Below are positions 52,477 to 60,454 of a stretch of DNA of 64,000 bases, one piece after another (position 1 is the first letter of the stretch; each line of letters opens with the position of its first letter). The stretch spans positions 520,709-584,708 of the forward strand of contig NZ_CANMZM010000003.1 of NCBI RefSeq assembly GCF_947502395.1. The letters run 5' to 3'. The notes beneath the pieces were generated by a model. The model saw only the letters and a list, made by a program, of their open reading frames with translations. It did not search any database and was not told the origin of the DNA. The stretch comes from an uncultured Erythrobacter sp. (lineage in GTDB: Bacteria; Pseudomonadota; Alphaproteobacteria; Sphingomonadales; Sphingomonadaceae). Position numbers and translations under genes: made by a program.

Positions 52477-54639
52477 ATGCGCCTTAAACTGGCTCCATTG
52501 GCCTTGACCGCCTCCGCGCTTGCGCTTGTCGCCACCACGACAGCCTGCTCACCCACAGAGCTTACCGCGTCGACAGATTACTTCGAGGCGGACAGCACGC
52601 TTCCGTTCCAAGCGCCAGACTTCACCAAAATCTCTGAAGAATCCTACATTCCATCGTTCGAGAAAGGGATGGAGCTGCATCTCGAAGAGATTCAGGCAAT
52701 CATCGATAATCCCGATGAGCCGACCTTTGAAAACACCATCGTTGAGCTTGAGAAATCAGGACGCATGCTGGGTCGTGTTTCACGCGTTTTCTTCCAGCTT
52801 ACCGGTACAAACACCAACGATCGCCTCGACGAAATCAATACCGAGATGAGCCCCAAGCTGACCGCCCACGGCGACAGCATCACGCTCAATCCGGAACTGT
52901 TTGAGCGGGTGAAGGCGGTTTACGACAATCGCGATACGCTTGAGCTGGGTGTTGAAGACGCGAAATTGCTCGATGAGACCTACAGTTCAATGGTCCATGC
53001 CGGCGCGCTTCTCACTGAAGAACAGCGCGAAGAGGTCAAAGAGATCAACACGCAGCTTTCCATGCTCACCACTGAGTTTGGCCAGCTTGCCCGTGATGCG
53101 ATGGCCACTCAGCCGCTGATTGTTGACACACGCGAAGAGCTTGCTGGTCTTTCTGAGGCCGATATCGACGCGGCTGCTACGCTCGCTGCTGAGCAGGGCC
53201 AAGAAGGCAAGTTTGCCATTGCGCTTCAAAACACAACGCAACAGCCTCTTTTGCCGACGCTTGAAAATCGTGACACCCGTGAAGCTCTGTTTAAGCTGAG
53301 CCATGACCGTGCTGATGGAAAGCGCGGGGTCGATACACGTGACCTGATCGCTCGTATCGCACTTCTCCGCGCGGAAAAGGCCGCGCTCTTTGGTCAACCT
53401 GATTGGGCGACCTACACCATGTATGATCGTATGGCGAAAGAGCCCAAGACTGCCCTGGATTTCATGGAGCAAATGGTTCCAGCGCTTGCCGCGACGCAGC
53501 GCCGCGAAGCAGAGATGCTCAACGCGGCAATCCGCGCCGATGGTGGTGATTTTGATGTCCAACCGTGGGATTGGTATCGCTACGCCAACCGCATCAAGGC
53601 CGAGCAATTCGACCTCGATGAAGACGCGGTGATGGAATATTTCGTGCTCGAAAACGTGCTCGAAGATGGTGTCTTCCACATGGCAGAAGAGCTCTATGGT
53701 CTGACGTTTGAACGTCGCACCGACCTGCCGGTCTATCACGAGGACGTGTGGGTCTACACCGTCTTCGAAGCCGATGGTTCAGAACTTGGCGTGTTCTATT
53801 TCGACCCGTTCCAGCGTCCATCCAAGCGCGGTGGTGCGTGGATGAGCAATTTTGTTGATCAGAGCTATCTCTGGGACACCAAGCCGGTCATCTACAACGT
53901 GCTCAACATTCCCAAGGCGGCTGAAGGCGAAGTGCAACTGGTCAGCTTTGACTGGGTGAACACCACATTCCACGAATTTGGTCATGCGCTGCACGGCTTC
54001 TTTGCTGACCAGCAATATGAGAGCCTCTCTGGCACAGCGACCGCTCGCGACTTTGTCGAATACCCCAGCCAAGTTCACGAGATGTGGGCAACCTGGCCAT
54101 CAATTCTGTCAAACTACGCCAAGCACTATGAGACTGGTGAGACCATCCCTGATGAGATGATCGAGAAGATCGAAGCAGCGGCCAAGTTCAACCAAGGTTA
54201 TGACTTTGGCGAAGTCGTCGAAGCTGCTCTCCTTGATATGAAGTGGCACGCATTGTCGCCAGATGAGGCGCGCGCTCTGGTGGGCAATCCTGAAGCGGTT
54301 GACGCGTTTGAACGCCAATCGCTGACCGAACTTGGTCTTGAAATCGATCTGGTCCCGCCGCGCTATCGCAGCACCTATTTCAACCACATCTTTAGCTCAC
54401 CCGCTGGTTATTCGGCTGGTTATTACAGCTATCTGTGGACCGAAATGCTCGATCGCGACAGCCGCGAGTGGTTCCGTGAAAATGGTGGTTTGACCCGTGA
54501 GAATGGCGATCATTATCGCAAGACCGTGCTCAGTCGCGGTGGCACGATGGACTACTTTGACATGTATCAGACATTTGCCGGTCGTCAGCCCAATGTGCAG
54601 GCGATGCTTGAGGCGCGGGGTCTGGTTGACGGCTCGTAA
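52477..54639 (+). CDS. dcp: M3 family peptidyl-dipeptidase (Dcp-like lipoprotein)
   Basis: 720 residues. The signal peptide ends in the lipobox-like TTAC (Cys near 27), so it is probably a lipoprotein, unlike E. coli Dcp. The zinc motif HEFGHALHG sits in TTFHEFGHALHGFFADQQYESLSG. Upstream are FQLTGTNTNDRL and FYFDPFQRPSKRGGAWM, and downstream FNHIFSSPAGYSAGYYSYLW, all M3 hallmarks. It removes dipeptides from peptide C-termini. GGAAGGAAAG before the ATG at 52477 supports this start over the TTG at 52468. Confidence 0.93.
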   Translation: MRLKLAPLALTASALALVATTTACSPTELTASTDYFEADSTLPFQAPDFTKISEESYIPSFEKGMELHLEEIQAIIDNPDEPTFENTIVELEKSGRMLGRVSRVFFQLTGTNTNDRLDEINTEMSPKLTAHGDSITLNPELFERVKAVYDNRDTLELGVEDAKLLDETYSSMVHAGALLTEEQREEVKEINTQLSMLTTEFGQLARDAMATQPLIVDTREELAGLSEADIDAAATLAAEQGQEGKFAIALQNTTQQPLLPTLENRDTREALFKLSHDRADGKRGVDTRDLIARIALLRAEKAALFGQPDWATYTMYDRMAKEPKTALDFMEQMVPALAATQRREAEMLNAAIRADGGDFDVQPWDWYRYANRIKAEQFDLDEDAVMEYFVLENVLEDGVFHMAEELYGLTFERRTDLPVYHEDVWVYTVFEADGSELGVFYFDPFQRPSKRGGAWMSNFVDQSYLWDTKPVIYNVLNIPKAAEGEVQLVSFDWVNTTFHEFGHALHGFFADQQYESLSGTATARDFVEYPSQVHEMWATWPSILSNYAKHYETGETIPDEMIEKIEAAAKFNQGYDFGEVVEAALLDMKWHALSPDEARALVGNPEAVDAFERQSLTELGLEIDLVPPRYRSTYFNHIFSSPAGYSAGYYSYLWTEMLDRDSREWFRENGGLTRENGDHYRKTVLSRGGTMDYFDMYQTFAGRQPNVQAMLEARGLVDGS

Positions 54640-54665
54640 GAGCAAGCATTTCTTAGTTACAAAAA

Positions 54666-54693
54666 GCCCCGCCCGTGACAACACGGCGCGGGG
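54666..54693 (+). terminator. Rho-independent terminator after dcp
   Basis: Outer stem CCCCGC / GCGGGG and inner stem CCGTG-ACAA-CACGG with one bulge, followed by TTTTTTG. An AAAAA run upstream would extend pairing. Confidence 0.85.
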
Positions 54694-54814
54694 TTTTTTG
54701 TGCTGTCCTACATGTCGCGATGAGAGGTATGATCAGGCGATGATCGAGCCTCATTCCCCTCTCTTTGGCACCCCATTTTCCGGCTGATCGCAGGGTAAGG
54801 GTTTTCTCCTCTTG

Positions 54815-54835
54815 GACAGTGTGTCAAGTGTCTCA
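54815..54835 (+). promoter_or_regulatory. Tandem 9-mer-like motif upstream of the crotonase gene
   Basis: Reads GACAGTGTGTCAAGTGTCTC followed by A, 17 bases before the ATG. It matches the block before queE at 13611-13631 in 20 of 21 positions and in the same orientation relative to the gene. Probably a shared transcription factor site. Confidence 0.4.
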
Positions 54836-54852
54836 CGCAGGAGAGATTTTTC

Positions 54853-55725
54853 ATGACAGACTACACCCAGATTCTGGTCGACAAAACCGATGGCATCGCC
54901 ACCATCACCCTGAACCGTCCGGAAAAAATGAACGCCTATACCCGCACAATGGGTGCGGAGATCATGACGGCGATGGACGATATCGATGCCGATGACGATG
55001 TGCGTGCGGTGATTTTCACCGGAGCGGGCGAGCGAGCCTTTTGCGCAGGCGCTGACCTAACGCCTGAAGGGGGAGGGCAGGTCTTCGCCGATGCGACCGA
55101 GGTTGAGAGTCTTTCTGATGAGCGCGTGCGCGATGGCGGGGGCAGGCTCACCTTGCGTCTGTTCGAAAGCAAGAAGCCGCTTATCGCAGCTTGCAATGGT
55201 GTCGCGGTGGGCGTGGGCTCAACCATGCAGCTTGCGATGGATATCCGATTGGCCGCGTCGCATGCGCGTTACGGATTTGTCTTTGCTCGGCGCGGGATCG
55301 TGCCTGAGGCGGCCTCAAGCTGGTTTTTGCCGCGCCTTGTTGGGATCAGCCAAGCGCTGGAGTGGTGCTATTCAGGACGGGTCTTCGATGCCGAAGAAGC
55401 CAAGGCGGGCGGTCTGGTGCGATCGGTCCATGGGCCCGATGACTTGCTATATGAAGCGCGGGCAATCGCCCGTGAAATCGCAGACAACACTTCGGCTGTC
55501 TCCGTTGCAATGACGCGGGCGATGATGTGGCGTTTGATGAACACTGATCACCCGATGGAAGCGCATAAGATCGACAGCCGCTCTATCTATCGCCTTTCTC
55601 GCGGAGCCGACGCGAAAGAGGGAATTGCAAGCTTCCTTGAAAAGCGTGCGCCAAACTATCCTGGGAAAGTCACTCAGGATATGCCCGACTTCTATCCCTG
55701 GTGGGAGGATCGCCCTTACGAATAA
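54853..55725 (+). CDS. Enoyl-CoA hydratase/isomerase family protein
   Basis: 290-residue crotonase: ITLNRPEKMNAY, AVIFTGAGERAFCAGADL (oxyanion loop), LIAACNGVAVGVGSTMQLAMDIRL and FVFARRGIVPEAASSWFLPRLVG. The first catalytic Glu position is Thr here (GVGSTMQL), while the Glu in IVPEAASS is retained, as in the crotonase at 16778. Hydration of enoyl-CoA is therefore uncertain. The C-terminal PDFYPWWEDRPYE is typical of long crotonases. GAGAG lies before the ATG and the tandem 9-mer motif precedes that. A MarR regulator follows. Confidence 0.88.
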   Translation: MTDYTQILVDKTDGIATITLNRPEKMNAYTRTMGAEIMTAMDDIDADDDVRAVIFTGAGERAFCAGADLTPEGGGQVFADATEVESLSDERVRDGGGRLTLRLFESKKPLIAACNGVAVGVGSTMQLAMDIRLAASHARYGFVFARRGIVPEAASSWFLPRLVGISQALEWCYSGRVFDAEEAKAGGLVRSVHGPDDLLYEARAIAREIADNTSAVSVAMTRAMMWRLMNTDHPMEAHKIDSRSIYRLSRGADAKEGIASFLEKRAPNYPGKVTQDMPDFYPWWEDRPYE

Positions 55726-55778
55726 GGGGGACTGCAGCTGGCTTGCGTGAAGACTGGTTTCATGGGAAACCACTTCGC

Positions 55779-56270
55779 ATGACTCAGGCCACGAACCCAG
55801 ATGCCCGCGACTTTCAACTCGCTGACTTCCTGCCCTACCAACTCTCGATCGCATCGAATGCGGTGAGCGATCTGATCGCGCAGCGTTACCGCTCGCGCTT
55901 TGGTCTTAAAGTTGCGGAATGGCGGGTGATGGCGATCCTTGGCGATACGGGCAGCCATGGCGGGCAGCTGACTCAGCGCGACCTGACGGAGGCGACCTTG
56001 ATGGACAAGGTGGCGGTCAACCGAGCGTGCAAAGTGCTCGAAGAGCGCGGCCTAATTGCAAGGGTTGCCAATGAACTTGATGGTCGCTCTCACCTGCTGG
56101 CGCTGACGGCTGAAGGCGAGGCGATCCACCATGAGGTCATGCCAACCGCCAGGGCAACCGAGCGCGAACTCTTCGAGGGGTTTGACGCGGCAGAGGAAGC
56201 TGCATTGCGCTCCATGCTTGCCAAACTGAGGACGAGGGCGGGGGCGTTGGCTGGGATGCCGGTAGACTGA
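55779..56270 (+). CDS. MarR family transcriptional regulator
   Basis: 163 residues with a winged helix-turn-helix: LPYQLSIASNAVSDLIAQRYR (dimer helix), WRVMAILGD, TQRDLTEATLMDKVAVNRACKVLEERGLI (recognition helix) and the wing IARVANELDGRSHLLALTAEG. The ATG at 55779 begins a plausible N-terminus. Upstream in-frame codons overlap the crotonase end and are less likely. It may control the adjacent crotonase gene, and the tandem 9-mer at 54815 is a candidate target. That link is inference. Confidence 0.9.
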   Translation: MTQATNPDARDFQLADFLPYQLSIASNAVSDLIAQRYRSRFGLKVAEWRVMAILGDTGSHGGQLTQRDLTEATLMDKVAVNRACKVLEERGLIARVANELDGRSHLLALTAEGEAIHHEVMPTARATERELFEGFDAAEEAALRSMLAKLRTRAGALAGMPVD

Positions 56271-56275
56271 AAGCA

Positions 56276-56311
56276 AAAGGGCCAGTGCGTCATGTGACGT
56301 ACCGGCCCTTT
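56276..56311. terminator. Bidirectional terminator between marR and tadC
   Basis: Stem AAAGGGCC / GGCCCTTT with an inner stem of GTGCGTCA / TGACGTAC around loop TG. T-rich flank on plus (GTTTGATTT) and on minus (TGCTTTC). Separates convergent transcripts. Confidence 0.83.
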
Positions 56312-56334
56312 GTTTGATTTCGAAAGCTTAGGCC

Positions 56335-57351
56335 TTAGCCGCCGCCTTCCTGCGGAGTGATCAGAGCATCGGAGATCGAGCAGGCCGCTGGGCCAAGGAT
56401 CACGATGAAGAGCACCGGCAGAATGAACATGATTAGTGGAACCGTCATGATCGCTGGCAGACGTGCTGCCTTCTCTTCAGCCCGCATCATACGCTCGTTC
56501 CGGAATTCGGCAGAGAGAACACGCAGGGCAGAAGCAAGCGGCGTACCATAGCGTTCAGTCTGAACCATGGTAGTCACAACGCCTTTGACTGCTTCCAGAT
56601 CGACGCGATAGGCCAGATTATCGAAGGCCAGCTTCCGTTCGTTCAGGAAGGAAAGCTCAATCGCCGTTAGGGCAAATTCGTCACCCAATTCAGGGTAAGC
56701 CCGACCCAATTCCTTCGCCACGCGGTTGAAGGCAGCATCGACGGTAAGACCAGCTTCGGCGCAAATCACAAGCAGGTCGAGAGCGTCCGGCAGGCCTTTC
56801 TGGATCTCGGCTGTGCGCTTACTCGCAAGGTTCGAAAGATAGATTTCCGGACCCTTATAGCCAAGAAACACCATGCCAGCGAAGCCGAACAGGTTCTTGA
56901 GCGAACCTTCACCGAACTGGAAGTAGTCGAGCCAGTAAAAGAGAATGAAGCCAATGATGCCAAACACAACAGGCAGCACCATGCGCAGACCGATGATGAT
57001 GACCGCCAATTCCTTGTTGCGGAAGCCAGCATGGGCAAGCTTCTGCTGAACCGCCTGGAGCTGGCTTTGCTCCAAAACGTTCATCTTGCCGAGGCTGTCT
57101 TTAACCTTGTCGGTCGTATCGCTTCGGCGAACCAGGCTGGCACGCTTGCGCGAGCCACCGGTTACGATCCCGGCTTTGAGCTCGTCGCGGCGCTCTTCGA
57201 GAGACTTCACGCGCTTTGCCATCGGGTCTTTGATGGTAACGGCGGCATAGATCGCCATCAAAACAGCGAAGGCAGCCAGTCCTGCGAGGATGCTCCCCAC
57301 AAGGATAACATCAAAGCCGAGCAGAGTTGGTCCGGTTGGTTGATCAAGCAT
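56335..57351 (-). CDS. tadC: Tad pilus assembly protein TadC
   Basis: 338 residues, type II secretion F-domain inner-membrane platform protein. Helices near the N-terminus and in the middle (ELAVIIIGLRMVLPVVFGIIGFIL), then the conserved F domain GLPDALDLLVICAEAGLTVDAAFNRVAKELG, and a C-terminal helix ITVPLIMFILPVLFIVILGPA. It partners TadB to couple the pilus motor ATPase to pilin extraction. It is last in the pilus operon. The start lies 18 bases after the tadB stop. Confidence 0.92.
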   Translation of the reverse strand: MLDQPTGPTLLGFDVILVGSILAGLAAFAVLMAIYAAVTIKDPMAKRVKSLEERRDELKAGIVTGGSRKRASLVRRSDTTDKVKDSLGKMNVLEQSQLQAVQQKLAHAGFRNKELAVIIIGLRMVLPVVFGIIGFILFYWLDYFQFGEGSLKNLFGFAGMVFLGYKGPEIYLSNLASKRTAEIQKGLPDALDLLVICAEAGLTVDAAFNRVAKELGRAYPELGDEFALTAIELSFLNERKLAFDNLAYRVDLEAVKGVVTTMVQTERYGTPLASALRVLSAEFRNERMMRAEEKAARLPAIMTVPLIMFILPVLFIVILGPAACSISDALITPQEGGG

Positions 57352-57369
57352 TTTGAATTCCCTCCCGGA

Positions 57370-58341
57370 TCAGATTTCGAAGCTGACCATTTTGGCCATG
57401 ATGAAGGCGCCGATGCTCATCCAGACTAGTCCGCCAAGTCCAGCAATGATCAGGCGATCATCAACGAAGAACTGGCCCAGATAATCGGGGTTGATCCAGT
57501 AGATCAGGCCGAAGACGATGAAGGGCAACGAACCCACAATATAAGCAGAGGCCTTTGATTCGGAGCTCATCGCCTTGATCTTGAGCTTCATCTGCGAACG
57601 CTTGCGCAGCACGTCGGCAAGGTTCGAAAGCGTCTCGGCAAGGTTACCACCGGTCTCGCGCTGAATGGCGAGCGTAATGGTGAAGAAGTTAAACTCTGGG
57701 ATGCCCAGCTTGTCGCCGGCTTCCTGGAGAGAATCTTCCATCGTTTTTCCGATTTTGATGCGTTCAACCACGCCTTTGAATTCGATTCCGACAGGGCCGG
57801 GTACTTCCTCGGCCACAACCTGAAGCGTCTCAGCGACAGGAAGGCCTGAACGAAGGCCGCGCACGAGCAGCTCAATGCCGTCAGGAAACTTGGCCACAAA
57901 ATTATTGGTGCGTTTCTTGATAAAGAACCCGACAACAAGGTGCGGAAGGCCAAGGCCAATCACTGCGCCGATTCCCAATGATAGCAGCGCGGCTCCGCTC
58001 TGAAGGTAAATCAGGACCGCAACAAACAGCGAGAGGCCAAGCGAGGCGTAGATATATTGCGACAGGGTCCACCCCTTGCCAGTGCGCTCAAGCCGCATCT
58101 CAAGCGCTTCGGTGCGCGAAGCAGAGCCTGCGACGCGATGCGCTTTGGGACGACGAGCTGCAATCGCTTTCTTCAGCTGCGACTCAACCTTTGTATCGGT
58201 GTTTTCAGAGTGCCGATAGCGCAACGATTGGAGGCGACGTTTCTGTGCCTTGCCAACGCTCGGTGTCGAAAGCAGTAGGTAGCCGCCAACGATCACCAGG
58301 AAGATCACCACAGTGATCAGCAGGGTTTGCAGTATGTCCAT
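57370..58341 (-). CDS. tadB: Tad pilus assembly protein TadB
   Basis: 323-residue F-domain membrane protein, paralogous to TadC. An N-terminal helix (ILQTLLITVVIFLVIVGGYLLL), a soluble stretch, two helices around residues 85-130 and the F domain FPDGIELLVRGLRSGLPVAETLQVVAEEVPGPVG with FFTITLAIQRETGGNLAETLSNLADVLRKR. Forms the inner-membrane platform with TadC. In the usual gene order cpaF/tadA stands just upstream, but here cpaE does. Confidence 0.93.
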   Translation of the reverse strand: MDILQTLLITVVIFLVIVGGYLLLSTPSVGKAQKRRLQSLRYRHSENTDTKVESQLKKAIAARRPKAHRVAGSASRTEALEMRLERTGKGWTLSQYIYASLGLSLFVAVLIYLQSGAALLSLGIGAVIGLGLPHLVVGFFIKKRTNNFVAKFPDGIELLVRGLRSGLPVAETLQVVAEEVPGPVGIEFKGVVERIKIGKTMEDSLQEAGDKLGIPEFNFFTITLAIQRETGGNLAETLSNLADVLRKRSQMKLKIKAMSSESKASAYIVGSLPFIVFGLIYWINPDYLGQFFVDDRLIIAGLGGLVWMSIGAFIMAKMVSFEI

Positions 58342-58441
58342 CTCGGTATCGTCCTGCCCGTTCTCGTTGTTTTGCTTGCGTCAGCCCTTGGGTTGGTTCC
58401 CAAGCAATGGCAGTACGCAGCGCCAGAAGTTTCACCCGGCT

Positions 58442-58472
58442 GGCCGGCGCAAGGATCCTCCGTGCGCCAGCC
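58442..58472 (-). repeat. Hairpin in the cpaE-tadB spacer
   Basis: Stem GGCTGGCGCA / TGCGCCGGCC (one wobble on the RNA strand) around an 11-base loop in the 146-base spacer between cpaE and tadB. No T-run follows. Could be a processing or attenuation hairpin at the place where cpaF is normally found. Confidence 0.5.
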
Positions 58473-58487
58473 TCGCCGGCTGAGTGT

Positions 58488-59774
58488 TTAATCCGCAGGC
58501 TCAGCTGGAGCCTGGTTCTTTTGTTTCTTCGCCAACAGCGATTTGAGATCGAACCCGCCCAAAAGCGACTTCTTCTCTTCGGTGATGGCAGTCAGATCGT
58601 CTTCGCTTGCGCCCATGATACGCTCAGCAATCTGCTTAATTGTCGCAGTTGCCTTTGAGTTCTTGTTTGCTTCGGTGAAGACTTGACCCAGCTTGGCAGC
58701 GTTTGAAGCGGCCTTGATGTCGTAGGGAATAGCAAAATCGATCTTGCGCTCGATTGAGGCTTCAAAATCGGACTTGCTGATCTCCGCAACACCTGACTGG
58801 AACTTGTTGACCAAGACCATTGGATGAGCGTGAGCCGCATGGGTCTTGAGCCAGGACAAAATCCGGATCGTATCGCGTGCCGATGCAAGGGTGAGTTCGC
58901 ATGTGAGCAACACCAGATTTACGTCAGCCAGCAAATGCGGGAAGTTAATCAGCATGTTGCGCGGCAGATCGATCACGGTCATTTCGAATGCTTGACGGAA
59001 TTCTTCCTCAAGCTGGACGAACGCAGCACCATCGGTCATCAGCGGTTGGCTGATAGGAGCCTCGGCCGAGAGGATCGACAAATTGTCATTGGCACGGATC
59101 ATAGCGCGTTCGATGAAGAGACCGTCGATCCGGCTTGGGTTGTCGATCGCATCGGTGAGGCCACGGCCAGGCTCGAGATCAAGCGCCAGTGCGCCCGTTC
59201 CAAAGTGCACATCGAGATCGAACAGACCCGTAGGGACCTTGTGTTCCTCGCTGAACAACCACGAAAGCGAGGTTGCCAGCGTAGAGGCTCCAGCGCCGCC
59301 ACGTGTGCCGACCACTGCGGTTGAAATGTGACGTTTAACGCCTTCAGCATCTCCACCCTTGGGCGAAGTGAAAACTGCCAACGCACCGTTCAACGCATCG
59401 TGCACAGCTTGAGCGTTAAGCGGCTTGAGCAGATAGTCATGAATGCCGCTTGCGAGCAGGTCGCGGTAGAGGCGCACGTCGTTGACTTGGCCAATGGCGA
59501 TCACAACTGTACCTGGCTCACAAACCTCGGCAAGCGCATTGATATCATTCAGCGGATCGCCGCTTTCCGACAGGTCGACCACCAGAATGGCAGGACTTGC
59601 ACTGACCGAGAGCGACTGGATCGCGTTGCGCAGACCACCTTTGTTGCACTTCTCAGGAGGCCAGCCCATTTCGATAACGACCGGGCGCAGAACGTCCAGC
59701 GCTGCGTCGTCGCAGATATAGGCGGCAAATGGATCGCGATTGCCGGGGATACCCGATTTCCATGGAGCGTTCAT
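58488..59774 (-). CDS. cpaE: Pilus assembly protein CpaE/TadZ (ParA-like ATPase)
   Basis: 428 residues. An atypical receiver-like N-terminal domain (about 15-130: AYICDDAALDVLRPVV, GIHDYLLKPL) is followed by a MinD/ParA ATPase with deviant Walker A GTRGGAGASTLATSL, then LFDLDVHFGTGALALD and MTVIDLPRNML. It localises the Tad machinery to a cell pole. The ATG is four bases after the cpaD stop, and the C-terminal tail is Lys-rich. Confidence 0.93.
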   Translation of the reverse strand: MNAPWKSGIPGNRDPFAAYICDDAALDVLRPVVIEMGWPPEKCNKGGLRNAIQSLSVSASPAILVVDLSESGDPLNDINALAEVCEPGTVVIAIGQVNDVRLYRDLLASGIHDYLLKPLNAQAVHDALNGALAVFTSPKGGDAEGVKRHISTAVVGTRGGAGASTLATSLSWLFSEEHKVPTGLFDLDVHFGTGALALDLEPGRGLTDAIDNPSRIDGLFIERAMIRANDNLSILSAEAPISQPLMTDGAAFVQLEEEFRQAFEMTVIDLPRNMLINFPHLLADVNLVLLTCELTLASARDTIRILSWLKTHAAHAHPMVLVNKFQSGVAEISKSDFEASIERKIDFAIPYDIKAASNAAKLGQVFTEANKNSKATATIKQIAERIMGASEDDLTAITEEKKSLLGGFDLKSLLAKKQKNQAPAEPAD

Positions 59775-59777
59775 TGA

Positions 59778-60431
59778 TCAGTTTCCTCCGCCTTGAGCAT
59801 CTTGAAGACCAGCAGCTCCGGTTGGCTCAGCGTCGCGGAAAGTTGCGATAGCTTTTGTGCCGGTCGAAATCACAGTCTCACCTGTGCCTGATTGCCCTTC
59901 GAGAAGGTCCTCAGGATTAGCGACCATGGCCGCCAGATTGCCGTTGATCGCACAGCCATAGTTTTTGCTGGTTTCATTCTTGAAGTTGCTATCCGAACGG
60001 CCGTCCCAATTCGGACAATTCGGGACAGAAGCTGTCGAGCGAGTAATCACTACGCGAGCTTGGCTTGCGCCCAACATTCCAGCCGTTGTCGGGGCAACGC
60101 CCTCAACGATTAGGCCATAACGCCCAGCTAACTGGTTCACCGCGTCGGTAACAGCTGGGTTCGAGGAAGGATCTTCAATGGTGACCCGGTCACCATAGCG
60201 AAGATCCATAGTCTCAAACCAACCATTAAGGCGCTGCTGCTCGGTGATTGGAAGACCTGATCGAGTTGTGTCGACATCCAATGTGAAATTGGTGCGCTCG
60301 ACCACTGGCTGATTGACCGAGTATAGCGAGGTGTTTGTTTCTGAAAGCGGACCGCTGCTGCATCCAGCAAGGGTGACGCCCAAAGCGAGGGCAATTGAGC
60401 CCAACAGCTTGTTATTGTGTGTATTCTTCAT
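59778..60431 (-). CDS. cpaD: Tad pilus lipoprotein CpaD
   Basis: 217 residues. Signal peptide ending in the lipobox LAGC (ALGVTLAGCSS), then GLPITEQQRLNGWFETMDLRYGDRVTIEDPS and QARVVITRSTASVPNCPNW, matching the CpaD family. It probably stabilises the CpaC secretin in the outer membrane. The ATG at 60431 follows AAAGG. A GTG one codon upstream is also possible. Confidence 0.9.
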   Translation of the reverse strand: MKNTHNNKLLGSIALALGVTLAGCSSGPLSETNTSLYSVNQPVVERTNFTLDVDTTRSGLPITEQQRLNGWFETMDLRYGDRVTIEDPSSNPAVTDAVNQLAGRYGLIVEGVAPTTAGMLGASQARVVITRSTASVPNCPNWDGRSDSNFKNETSKNYGCAINGNLAAMVANPEDLLEGQSGTGETVISTGTKAIATFRDAEPTGAAGLQDAQGGGN

Positions 60432-60454
60432 CACGGTAACCTTTCGCTGAGGGC

